Shown here one piece after another: positions 53,562-63,649 of a DNA stretch of 64,000 bases. Position 1 is the first letter of the stretch, and each line of letters opens with the position of its first letter. The stretch is taken from positions 1,178,001-1,242,000 of the forward strand of contig OZ037909.1 in the NCBI GenBank assembly GCA_964035575.1. Reading direction: 5' to 3'. Made by a program: the position numbers and the translations under genes. The notes under the pieces are model-generated. The model saw nothing but the letters and a program-made list of their open reading frames with translations. It made no database searches and was not told the origin of the DNA. The stretch is from Rhynchopus sp. YZ270_cl-10 (lineage: Eukaryota > Euglenozoa > Diplonemea > Diplonemida > Diplonemidae).

Positions 53562-55303
53562 TTACAAGTTTTATTTTAGTGGCTTGTGTGTCATGTTCTA
53601 TCTTAACTGGCGGTTTTTTCTCTCTTTTAGTCCACGAGAATATTAGGCATCGTTTGCCTCTTGCTTCACTCAAATCTAGTGCCGTTCTCGTGCATGAGTG
53701 AATGTATACCCAGAACCCCCCCGTTCCCCCCTTGCTCTGTCCAGTTTTGATGCACAATAAATATTTCTATCAAAAATCGGTAAAAAAAAAAGTTAGCAAT
53801 ACCCAACTCTCTGCTATTCTCTATAAACGCTATTTCCATTCGTTTATTTTTATTTTTATTTTATATTTTTGGTGTCCAAAAAAGATAACAACAAACAAAT
53901 GCACACGAAAAATGTTGTGTTGGGCCACGTTGTTGGTCGGCACCTTTTTGCTGTCAATGTGTGGTATTTCTCTTTGTCTCTCTCTCTCTCTCTCTCTCTT
54001 TTCTTTCTTTCCCTGTGAAGGCACAGAACCAAACTATGAGTGACGTCCACACATATCGCTTGCTCCCGTTCTCCCCCTATTTCTCTTTTTTTCATTTTTC
54101 ATTTTTCTTTTTTTTTTTTTTTTTTTCAACCGTTTTGCTCCCTCCCACCCCCCAACGTTCCTGTCGTGAAGTCAACCGTGTGATGTAACCTGCGGTGTCA
54201 GGTTTGATTTATTCTTGTCCAAATGAACCTGTCATGTCAGAAAAAAAAAAATGGATTTAAAAAAGGGAACCCCTTTTTGCAAAAAGTCAGGCACACCCAA
54301 TCTTTTAAAAAAAAAATCAACAGTGTGTCTGGGGAATCGGTCCCCTATTGTTTAACCAAATAAAGAAAAAAAGGGGGCAAAAACGAAACCCCTTTTATGT
54401 CAAGTTTATCAGAGGAAAAAAAAAAGAGATTTTATGTGAAGAAAACTGTTACAACGTTTATTTGCTTTATTTTTTGGTGTGAGGGATGGGTGGGTGGGTT
54501 TACGTTAGCACGATCATTGATTCAACCTTACTTTTATATTGTTTCAAAGAAAAAAGAAAAAGAAAAAGAGGGTACAACAGAAGCTACCAAGTTATCAAAT
54601 ATGCGAATAGGTTTCCTATTCCTCCGTGTAGTGTGTCGCGACTATGAAGAGAATTCCACACTCTCTTCAAATGTGTACCACTCTCCACATTTCCAATATT
54701 ATATTTATCAAAAAAAAACAAAACAAATCAAAAACGGTTTCTTGTCAGACCAGAGTTCAAAAAAGTAAAAAAAAAAAAATAGCAAATATCTCATCTCTGC
54801 CACACTCTTGAGGGACGAGGTGTGCAGTCTGTATAGTCCTAACCTTTCGGGTTTTGAGAACCCCCCCCCCTTTTTTTTTTGACAACCAAATTCGATGTTT
54901 GTTGTACGACACCTTAGCTGTCCTCTCTACCCCAGCGTCTCTATGTTGCCATGTAACGTGTTTCTCGACTTCTTTTATGCCGCTTACTGGTAAATAAAGT
55001 ACCGACTCACGTAAACAAAAATATCTGAGCCATGCCGAACCTTAGGTAACGCCTTCGGGTTTGCACGGGTCCTTTCCACATTACGAGGCTCCATGTATCC
55101 CCTTTGGCGAACTTGAAAGTAATAGGGGGGTTTTTTTCGTCAGAGCACCCGAAGGGTATCTCACGAAAGCAAACAAAAACAAAACAAAAATTAACAAAAA
55201 AAAAAAACGACACTGTGTGTGGTATGTTTTCTTTTTATGAAATATTTGTAGGTTTCAAAATGCAATCCGTTCAGTGTGGGTCATTATTTTTTTTTTCTCT
55301 CCA

Positions 55304-55350
55304 AAGGTGACTGAGTATGAGAAGCTCATGTTCATCTTCTTAACTTTCTT
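55304..55350 (+). repeat. HP-A copy with compensated stem
   Basis: AAGGTGACTGAGTATGAGAAG, then CTCATGTTCATC. Stem TGAG/CTCA replaces TAAG/CTTA. Confidence 0.6.
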
Positions 55351-55523
55351 GACAATGAGTGCGCACAAGCACGTTCAACCTACAAATTTTCTTTTTTGAA
55401 ATGGGCTTGATCCAAAAGTAAAACGACACAACGCTGTCTGAGATCTGCACCACATTACAGGTCCAGGTTCAGAGCCGTCAGTCATCTTTTTATCTAAAAT
55501 GTGGCACATTCATCTTTTCTTTT

Positions 55524-55582
55524 GGACGTATCGTTTTTGAACGTCCTTGTGCTTTTCTCTTCTTTGAATGTAAAGTATATGA
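55524..55582 (+). repeat. Hairpin module HP-F, copy 7
   Basis: GGACGT/ACGTCC perfect; second stem degraded (GTGCTTTTCTC, then AATGTAAAGTATATG). Confidence 0.6.
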
Positions 55583-56389
55583 AATAAGTTTTCTTGTTTT
55601 TTTTTTTTTTTGTCGGGTTTTCGATCTTTTTTGGTAGCGTCCCCCCCCGGATTTTTCGCGATCGTTTGGGTGTTGTTTTTGATGTTCGCTTAGTTTTTCG
55701 GCAGAGGTGTGCAATTCTTGGACAGATTTAGTCGTTATCTTGGCACATCCCCTACCCGATTCCTTTGGTTTCCTGTCGTTCCTGCTGGGTTTGCACCGAC
55801 AGTAACCCACTTTTGGTTCACAGAGCAACTTTTTTTTTTTGTACGAGTATGCAATACGTCTGAAAATGAAAGAGTTTTACCAGTTTTCCCTTCCCCTTTT
55901 GTGCTCCACCTCTCCCCCGTACTTCAGGACGCGGGTTTTCGGGGTTTTTTGCGGGACGGGTTTGAAAAAAAATAATCATTTTCCTGTAGTCAGCTCTGTG
56001 TTTTACACAGACTGATAAGGGTCAGCATTGGGTGAGCCACCGCTCTTTTGTGTTCTCCTGAAAGTTTATGAAAGTAATCAGTTGACAGGCGTGGTATTTC
56101 CTTTAGAAAAGACCAAAACAAACAAACAAAAACAAAAAAAAAAAAACGTAGCAAAGAAAACCTTTTGAGGGAAAAGCGAAAAAAGAACAAGACATCGTTT
56201 TGAGTACCAATCTGCAGTCCCTTTTCAGCAACAGCGTCTCGGAAATGACACATAAAAAGGGATCTGGGTCGGTGTGCTGCATTGACCTTTCAAGAGAATA
56301 GGGTGTCGGGTGCAATAAATAATGATCGAGACGATTCCATTTTATAGCACCAGGGGGAGCTAGGGGAACATGATTTTTTTTTTTCTCTA

Positions 56390-56416
56390 GATGTGTATGC
56401 ACGCGAGGCATATCCA
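56390..56416 (+). repeat. Hairpin module HP-C, canonical copy
   Basis: GATGTGTATGC, loop ACGCGAG, GCATATCCAGC. Preceded by TTTCTCTA. Confidence 0.65.
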
Positions 56417-57018
56417 GCTTTCAACTTTTCATTTTTTTTTTCTCCTTTTTTTTTTCTCTCTTTTTCGTTGCTGTTGTTGTGCGTGTCTTCTTTTTTCAAT
56501 GTGGCGCAGTGCATATCGCGTTGCTTATTTTCTTGTGAAGCTCGATGACACAACAATAAAAGTATCAAGTTGACAATGTATGACAGTTGTGGACTCGTAG
56601 AGGTGGATTTACAAAGACCTACCACCTTTTTATGTGTGTGCAGAAGAGGCACCGCTTGTTTCTGCCATGCTCTCAAAACCCTGTTTTTTCAGGTGACAAA
56701 CATGTGAATCTGGGGGATATCTCCATTCTTTTCGTTCGGGTGTTTTATCGACACAAAAAAAGTAGGGGTCTGCAGAGATTCGGCGTCACGCCACAAACCA
56801 CAAACCACAAAATAAAACATGCTGACTCATATTTTTGTATACCCCACCACTACACCTCGATGTTCCCGCCCAGTGTCGTGCTAGCTCCTGAGCTCAATAA
56901 GGTCTCCTTCTTGACGACAGTTGGAGTATCAGACAAGTAAGTCGCCATAAACACAGGTTTGGCAACACGTGTGGCCTTTTGATTAGCACTGACATCAACA
57001 CACACCTTCCCATGCAGA

Positions 57019-57130
57019 TTGTTGCGCACCCTAGCGGGTTTGGCGATGCTGTGGACAGTTCAAGGGTGCACCTCAGATTGGCAGTGCGCATCGAAGCAGT
57101 CTTGTGTCGGTGGCAAGTGTCCTGTCAGTG
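57019..57130 (+). pseudogene. Broken 5' fragment of the EGF/VWD/LamG gene family
   Basis: TTGCGCACCCTAGCGGGTTT, GGCGATGCTGTGGACAGTTC and the following Cys-rich codons match the start of the gene at 59723 (signal peptide LRTL-GLAMLWTVQ, then CTSDWQCASKQSCVGGKCP). The start ATG is not preserved: an extra T gives ATTGTTG in place of ATGTTG. Similarity fades after about 57130. It is a paralogue remnant 2.6 kb upstream of the intact copy. Confidence 0.7.
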
Positions 57131-57360
57131 AAATGCTTTTCCATGTCCCTCAGCACTTCCCCTGCTTGCCTGAAAGCGGAGCATTGCAGGTTCGTCCCAA
57201 CACGTCGCACATCATGTCAGCACCTCCGGCTTCAGGTCTTGCTTTCCTCCACGCACTCCGTGCCTTCTTCCCACCACGATTGCCTCCTTCAGTGTTCTGA
57301 TGTCCTCTCCTACTCCCACAACCCCACCACACAACAGAGCAACACAAAAAAGAAGACAAA

Positions 57361-58543
57361 ATGGACGTAACCATCAAGGGGTACGACGACAACTTGTTCA
57401 TGATCGAGGTGGGTGTGGATGACACAACGGAGACGATGCGGCAGAAGGTGGCGTCTGCAGTGGGGTTGGCTGAGGACAGCTTCCACATGGGCTTCGGAGG
57501 GAAGGACGAAGGAGAGGACATCACGCAGCTGAGTGCTGGAGACACAATCATCCTCACGAAAACTAAGACATACGCAGCCCGAGCAGAGCTTCACGCGTTG
57601 GGTGAGAGGGACATCACGGCAGAGCGGTTGGAGGAGGTGGAGGATCCTGAGGTGGCGTGTTTGCTTCTGCAGGCGGAGGTTGCGACTGTCATTCCGGATG
57701 ACTTCTTTTCGGGTTCATCGCTAACAACACTTGATCTGAGCTCTGTGTCGTGTGTGGCGGAAGTTGGTCACCAATTTCTGTTCAACTGTACAACGTTGAC
57801 AAGCATTGACCTGTCAGGGTTGAGCAATGTGACTCGCATCGGTGGCTACTTTCTCTACTACTGCCCAGGCTTAACCACTCTGAATCTTTCGCCACTCAGC
57901 AACGTGACGCACATCGGTGAATACTTTCTTGGCGGCTGCGAAGGCTTAACCACTCTGTATCTTTCACCACTCAACAACTTGACGCGCATCGGTAAGTTCT
58001 TTCTCTACGACTGCAAAGGTTTAACCACTCTGGATCTTTCGCCACTCAGCAACTTGACAGAAATCTGTGGCAACTTTCTCACCAGCTGCAAAGGTTTAAC
58101 CACTCTGGATCTTTCACCACTCAGCAACTTGACGCGCATCGGTAGCTACTTTCTCTACGGCTGCGAAGGATTAACCACTCTGGATCTTTCACCACTCAAC
58201 AACTTGACAGAAATCGATGATGGCTTTCTCTACGACTGCAAAGGTTTAACCACTCTGGATCTTTCAGCACTCAGCAACTTGACAGAAATCGGTCGAAGCT
58301 TTCTCTACGGCTGAAGGAATAACCACTCTGGATCTTTCGCCACTCAACAGGGTTAAGGTTGTTGGTTCGCACTTTCTTCTTCCGAACTGCACTTCGTTGA
58401 AGAGTATTCACCTTACCAGCAGTGCTGTGTCCGACGCAGTAGTGAAGTGCAAGCTGAGCAAGCTTGTGGTTGAAGCACGCCCGAAACGCAGCAGAGACGA
58501 ATCCCCCCAGCAAGCACACAAACGGCAGAGACACGCGCAATGA
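57361..58543 (+). CDS. Ubiquitin-like domain plus BspA-type leucine-rich repeats, frameshifted
   Basis: The open frame runs 57361-58314 (317 residues) from agacaaaATG. Residues 1-72 (MDVTIKGYDDNLFMIEV, then GDTIILTKTK) have the length and strand pattern of a ubiquitin-like fold. Residues about 118-317 are at least eight 23-residue repeats of the BspA/LRR_5 type: LTTLDLSPLSNLTRIG, then FL-x2-C-x-G. Such repeats mediate protein binding and adhesion in bacteria and protists. Near 58311 the repeat CTGCGAAGG reads CTGAAGG: two bases are missing and a TGA results. In the shifted frame the repeat pattern resumes and runs through a basic tail (KRSRDESPQQAHKRQRHAQ) to a TGA at 58541-58543. This is either a recent pseudogene or an assembly error. 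No signal peptide, so probably intracellular. Confidence 0.75.
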
Positions 58544-59722
58544 CGACGAGGTGTGCTGCATAACGGGCTTTCTCAAGTCGCTCTTCCAGCGAAAGCAGAC
58601 ATGCCGCATGGTGACAGTTTAGTGAGGACGCATCAGTTGGCAAATGTTTGTTTACTGTTCATGAGTGTAGCATCGGTTTGTAATGTGGTCCACGTTTTTG
58701 TGGGAATTGAAAGATGAAGATTTGGGTTGTGTAAAATGTTTGTCTTCTTTGTCTTGTCGGGTGTGTGCACTGTATGTGAAACAACTGTGGATCTGCAGGT
58801 ACGTGCTCTGATGTTTATTCAGTGTGGTGTGTTTTGTTATGTTTTTACGCTTTTTTACGTTAGTAGAAGAAGGGACCTTGGGAACATTCTTTCGCAGGTG
58901 GATCTGTCACCGTGGCACTCAGCTACGGTGCAGAAGAGGCAGTAGGGCAGACCAACTACCAAAGGTGGGGTCTGTGCTAGAGGGAAGGGGTTACGTTTTC
59001 AGGGTGTGTGCACTGTACGTGAGACAACTGATGTTCCCTTCGCGCATTTCGGTACCATCCTAGTGCTTTTTATTGTTAGTTTTGGAGCATGATGCAATCG
59101 CCCCCCAGACTGATGCAAGCAGGACGGGATGCCCCCTTCAGTTGAGCAAGGCACACCCTAAGTCTCACTTGGCGTGCTCTCTTGTGTTGTTTGAAGGGCG
59201 GCAGGCGTGTCTTGTTCGAAACTCACATTTTTCGTTCATTGCCCATTGATTCAAATTTCCCGTATATAGTGTTTGAATGTGTGCGAAACGACAAAAGAAG
59301 TGGATACTTTGTTCGCTACTTCCCTACGCCCCCCACTCAACCACAAAGGGCCATATTCTGCGCAACAATTACCCTCACTAGGCATCAATCACCGCCCAAC
59401 CACACATTCCAGAGAGACACAGCTCCTTCTTGTCTCACGACTTGGCACCACTCTAGCCTAAGGGGCACTTGACACGCGCAAGGTTGGAACATGATTCGGA
59501 GTTGGTATTGGAGGAGCGGCAGAAGCGCAAAGGAGAGGTTTTTGTGTTCAAAGTACATTGAGATGGACATCATGCCTCGTGTGGCCCTCATAAGTACACT
59601 CTGCAGTGCGATCCTGACTGACCGTTTTTTGAGTTTTTAGTTCGTACCTACCACCACACACACACACACCTTTACATCACAGATTCAACAGTTTTTTTCT
59701 TGTACTTGGAAAGCGGCACACG
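58544..59722. other. Intergenic region with a local duplication
   Basis: A word GGTGTGTGCACTGTA, then GTGAAACAACTG, appears at about 58759 and again (GTGAGACAACTG) at about 58999. An inverted G element lies at 59347. No gene seen. Confidence 0.45.
59347..59375 (-). repeat. Dispersed element G, inverted copy 2
   Basis: AGGGCCATATTCTGCGCAAC, then AATTACCC. Confidence 0.55.
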
Positions 59723-62700
59723 ATGTTGCGCACTCTTGTGGGTTTGGCGATGTTGTGGACAGTTCAGTGTCAGAGGTGCACCACAGATACTGAGTGCACA
59801 GGGGTAAAGTCCATATGTCGCGGCCAGCGTTGCAAGTGTCCTGGTGACTGGAAAGGTGACAAATGCGACTGCAGTGCTACCATTACATGCAGCGGGAACG
59901 GAAAGTGCAATGCGAATTCCGAGTGCGACTGTACCCCCGGTTGGGTTGGTCTGGATTGCTCCGTCGACTGCGAGGATGCACGCGACTGCCGTGGCCGTGG
60001 GACTTGCAAGCCGGATGGAAGCTGCGCTTGCTCGGGCGATTGGACAGGCCCAAGGTGCGACTGCAGCCCTTCGGATACATGCAACGGGAACGGGGCGTGC
60101 GATCCATCCACGTTTAAGTGCACGTGTGAACCTGGTTTGTGGACTGGGATTTACTGTAACATCCCGTGTGCCCCTGCTGCAGGTGGTTCAACGAAATGCG
60201 ATTCACAAGGCAAATGCTTTACAGACCAAGACTGTCCACAGAACCAGCGTTGCGATGACACGTTCGACTGTATCTGCAACAAGGGCTGGATTGGCACTTT
60301 CTGCGACAAGCCGTGTACGCTCTGTAAAAACGGTGGGTATTGCGATTCGAAGACGACTTTTGGTCTCCCCTGCATCTGCGAAGACAAATGGCATGGTGCG
60401 AACTGTGAGGCATCTTGTGACGATACGCAATGCGGCCAAGGGAAATGCCATGCTACAGGTCCTTTAGGGCATATGACCGCCGCTTGCGTTTGCAACGGTG
60501 ATTGGGTGGATTGGAATGGCGCAACCTGCGACTGCAGTCCTTCGGTTACCTGCAGTGGGAACGGCAAATGTGAAGGTGTTACGTCCAAGTGCAAATGCGA
60601 CAACGGTTGGCTTGGTACTGCATGTGACGTTCCCTGCGACCCTGCTACAACATGCAGCGGCCACGGCACCTGCGTTCCGCATGCAACTGAGCCATGCCAG
60701 TGTGAGCCAAATTGGCACAACAAGGATTGCAGTGTCTTCTGCAACCCGTCGACAACGTGCAGCGGGAATGGGGTCTGCCTGGGGGATGGGTCGTGCAAAT
60801 GTTCTGCTAACTGGTTCGGGAAGGACTGTGCTGTTTACTGCAACCCGTCGACAACGTGCACCGGGCTTGGGGTCTGCCTAGGGGATGGGTCGTGCAAATG
60901 TTCTGCTAACTGGTTCGGGAAGGACTGTGCTGTTCACTGCAACCCGTCGACAACGTGCAGCGGGAATGGGGTCTGCCTCGGGGATGCGTCGTGCAAATGT
61001 TCGGGTAACTGGATGGGGGCGAACTGTGATCAATGTTCTGCTAACTGGATGGGGAAGGACTGTGCTGTGTTCTGCGACCCAGCGACAACGTGCACCGGCC
61101 ATGGGGTCTGCCTCGGGGATGGGTCGTGCAAATGTTCTACTTTCTGGAGTGGGAAGGACTGTACTTCTTTCTGCAACCCGTCAATGTGCCACTCACGAGG
61201 GACATGCGATGCCACCACGGGGAGGTGCAAATGTGACCAGGGGTTCGATGATGCCACAAACTGTCAGATGTGCCTGCCACATTATTACGGACCTGACTGT
61301 GATGTTCATTGCACCGACGACGTCACATGCCATGGTAATGGTGAATGTGATGCAAGCGGGAGGTGCTTGTGTGATAAAAAGTACAGCGGAACCACGGATT
61401 GCGGGCGGCATGCATCGATTTACGGCGACCCACATTACACGAACGTTGACGGCGAAAATTACGATTTCCATGGTGTTGACCCTTCTGGATACTACGCGTA
61501 CACAGATGACGAGGTGAGTGTGACTACGTGGAACTACCGCTGCGACCGCGCGCTTCCTCACCTTGCTTGTGTGGGGCACGTGGCCATCCTACAGAAGAGC
61601 AACGGGGACATGCTCGAGTTCAAGACGACAAACGTAGGGATACGCGCTTCTGTCAAACTGACGTCTCGTACTGCACCGTGCGGAACGCCGTTTTGGCCGC
61701 TGGTCTCGTGGACGCCCTCGATAGCACTCCCCAGCAGCATGCGGTACGAGGCACCGACGATACGCGGCGGTGCGACGGTGTCTCTGCTGGACGCGGCTGG
61801 TCGTGTCAAAATGCTTCTCTCTGTGTGGGATGCGGGGTTTCTGCATTACAACATCCCTCTCAGCTACCACCTCAATGTCCACGCTATTGTTTATGAGAAG
61901 GAACCGCCACTTGGCGGAGAACTCAGTGCGTTCTTTCTTGAGGTGAAGAATGGGAATGCGATGAAGAAGTCAACTGTGACAAAGACGTGTCTGACAGGAC
62001 GTTCTGCAACTGTGTTGAACACTGATGAGGCAACAATCACCATTCCCACGGTGGCAGAGGAGCTGAGAAACTGCCCTTCGAATGCTGCAAGGGAACATGC
62101 CCTTGAGTGCTGCGCTCCAGGGAAGGCATGTGGTACGTGGTATGCGCAGTGCCTGTTTGAGGCGTGTTTGCACCACGTGCCTGGGAGTGATGACTGCGCC
62201 GATGTGCTTGACTCGCTCATGTTCAAGGAGCAGGGGAGCAATAAGTCCTGCTTCTGCCCGAGCGAGACGATGACACCTGACCACGTGTCGCAGACGTGCA
62301 GCCTCTGCCAGCCACACTACTACCCACTTCCTGGGCCAGGCGTAGCGGCTGCAGATGCGTGCGCGACCCGATGCACGTCAGAGGACTGTCCTGAAGAGAG
62401 CCCCTACTGCAACAGCCGGGGTGAGTGCTCGACGGCAGAGCAGATGCGTCAGCGTGAGGGGAAACACACACCGGCCCTTGCAGAGTCCGCGTGGGCGTAC
62501 CACCTCCCGTCAGACAAGCACCCCTGCGCACCTGGGAAGGCACTCGGCAGGCTTGTAGAGTTGCGTGAGGTACTGACACCTGAGAACGTTGGCCCGCTGA
62601 CGTTTGGCGACGAAGCCATCATGATTGAGGCACGTGTGCGGATGCGGAATGCGACGAATTGGGCACGTATCGTCGACTTTGGGAACGGTGCAAAGGGGAG

Positions 62701-63649
62701 CGTCGTGTTCGGGCAGAGAAGGCTGTCGAAGAAGCTGGGCTTTGAGACACATTCCTTCGATGCGTGCAGCACAGCACAGGGGAGGCGGGTGAACTCATCT
62801 GTCGCATTGCCCGAGGACGAGGACGTATGGACGTGGGTGGCGTTCACACTGACTAAGGAAGGGGTGGCGACGATGTACCACAACAACGAACCGGTGATCC
62901 AGGTGAGTGGGGTGGCGCTGCCTGAGTTTGGTACACGTGTGAAGAACTACGTGAGGACACCGAAGAAGAGAAGCGGGGATGGCTGGGACGGAGACATCGA
63001 GTACCTTACCTTCAGCACCTGCTTCGTGCGCTCGCCTGTGCTCCCCTCTGAGTGGCACTTCAACCTCCCGAAAGCGAAGCACCCGTGTGTGCCTGGGGAG
63101 GTGCTGGGGCGGATCGTGCAGGTCGATGACGTGCCGCCAGGGGGCAGCGATGTTGGCCCGCTGACGTTTGGTGACGGAGCCATCATGATTGAGGCACTTG
63201 TGCAGATGCGGAATGCGACGAAGTGGGCCAGCATCATCGACTTTGGGAACGGTGCTGCGAAGGGGAGCGTTGTGTTCGGGCAGAGAAGCGTCTCGAAGAA
63301 GCTGAGCTTTGAGTCGCACCCGTTTAAGACGTGCAGCACACAGAACGACACGCGGGATGTGAACTCACGCGTCGCACTGCCTGAAGATGAGGACGCATGG
63401 ACGTGGGTGGCGTTCACGTTGACAAAGGACGGAGCGGCGACGATCTACCACAACAACGAACCGGTGACGCAGGTGAGTGGGGTGGCGCTGCCTGAGTTTG
63501 GTACTCGTGTGAAGAACTACGTGCGGGGGAGCCACTCGTCAGGGGATGATGGTAAGTGGGACGGTGCGATCCGTCATCTGAGTGTGAGCACGTGTTCTGT
63601 GCCAGATGCATCTGTTATGCCCATTCCGCCTGTCGTTATTCCACACTGA
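59723..63649 (+). CDS. Secreted EGF-repeat, VWD and LamG-like protein
   Basis: Single exon, 1308 residues, starting at ATG in cacacgATG. Residues 1-16 are a signal peptide (MLRTLVGLAMLWTVQ). Residues about 18-565 hold some sixteen EGF/tenascin-type modules; a run near the middle repeats CNPSTTCSGNGVCLGDG and CKCSANWFGKDC almost unchanged, a sign of recent duplication. At about 568 the sequence GDPHYTNVDGENYDFHG opens a von Willebrand type D domain. A Cys-rich stretch follows (LECCAPGKACGTWYAQC), like the C8 module. Two LamG/concanavalin-like domains end the protein (about 932-1110 and 1112-1300; both carry PLTFGD, DFGNGA, VFGQR and TWVAFTLTK). No membrane anchor is visible, so it is probably an extracellular or cyst/coat adhesive protein. 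That last step is inference. Confidence 0.85.
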   Translation: MLRTLVGLAMLWTVQCQRCTTDTECTGVKSICRGQRCKCPGDWKGDKCDCSATITCSGNGKCNANSECDCTPGWVGLDCSVDCEDARDCRGRGTCKPDGSCACSGDWTGPRCDCSPSDTCNGNGACDPSTFKCTCEPGLWTGIYCNIPCAPAAGGSTKCDSQGKCFTDQDCPQNQRCDDTFDCICNKGWIGTFCDKPCTLCKNGGYCDSKTTFGLPCICEDKWHGANCEASCDDTQCGQGKCHATGPLGHMTAACVCNGDWVDWNGATCDCSPSVTCSGNGKCEGVTSKCKCDNGWLGTACDVPCDPATTCSGHGTCVPHATEPCQCEPNWHNKDCSVFCNPSTTCSGNGVCLGDGSCKCSANWFGKDCAVYCNPSTTCTGLGVCLGDGSCKCSANWFGKDCAVHCNPSTTCSGNGVCLGDASCKCSGNWMGANCDQCSANWMGKDCAVFCDPATTCTGHGVCLGDGSCKCSTFWSGKDCTSFCNPSMCHSRGTCDATTGRCKCDQGFDDATNCQMCLPHYYGPDCDVHCTDDVTCHGNGECDASGRCLCDKKYSGTTDCGRHASIYGDPHYTNVDGENYDFHGVDPSGYYAYTDDEVSVTTWNYRCDRALPHLACVGHVAILQKSNGDMLEFKTTNVGIRASVKLTSRTAPCGTPFWPLVSWTPSIALPSSMRYEAPTIRGGATVSLLDAAGRVKMLLSVWDAGFLHYNIPLSYHLNVHAIVYEKEPPLGGELSAFFLEVKNGNAMKKSTVTKTCLTGRSATVLNTDEATITIPTVAEELRNCPSNAAREHALECCAPGKACGTWYAQCLFEACLHHVPGSDDCADVLDSLMFKEQGSNKSCFCPSETMTPDHVSQTCSLCQPHYYPLPGPGVAAADACATRCTSEDCPEESPYCNSRGECSTAEQMRQREGKHTPALAESAWAYHLPSDKHPCAPGKALGRLVELREVLTPENVGPLTFGDEAIMIEARVRMRNATNWARIVDFGNGAKGSVVFGQRRLSKKLGFETHSFDACSTAQGRRVNSSVALPEDEDVWTWVAFTLTKEGVATMYHNNEPVIQVSGVALPEFGTRVKNYVRTPKKRSGDGWDGDIEYLTFSTCFVRSPVLPSEWHFNLPKAKHPCVPGEVLGRIVQVDDVPPGGSDVGPLTFGDGAIMIEALVQMRNATKWASIIDFGNGAAKGSVVFGQRSVSKKLSFESHPFKTCSTQNDTRDVNSRVALPEDEDAWTWVAFTLTKDGAATIYHNNEPVTQVSGVALPEFGTRVKNYVRGSHSSGDDGKWDGAIRHLSVSTCSVPDASVMPIPPVVIPH

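Larger units (their letters stand above)
26961..57018. other. 30-kb gene desert of T tracts, hairpin modules and fold-back elements
   Basis: No complete gene is convincing over this stretch. It has dozens of T runs of 10-35 bases on the + strand, a (CTT)n at about 42560, a G run at about 32014-32036, and most copies of the repeat families listed below. Scattered coding-like shards occur; among the clearest on + are 46610-46737, 48790-48951 and 53230-53361, each of 40-55 codons and ending in a stop. I cannot tell whether they are terminal exons, gene remnants or chance. Uniform lack of gene structure contrasts with the dense ends of the window. Confidence 0.6.

Noticed and set aside
6351-56416. 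HP modules as a trans-spliced leader
   Set aside because: There are several unrelated families, many copies lie far from genes or inside introns, and the genes have ordinary cis-introns.
59770-63611. Many long minus-strand and alternative frames over the EGF/VWD/LamG gene
   Set aside because: They are shadows of a GC-rich, Cys/Gly-rich coding sequence whose + frame carries all recognisable domains.
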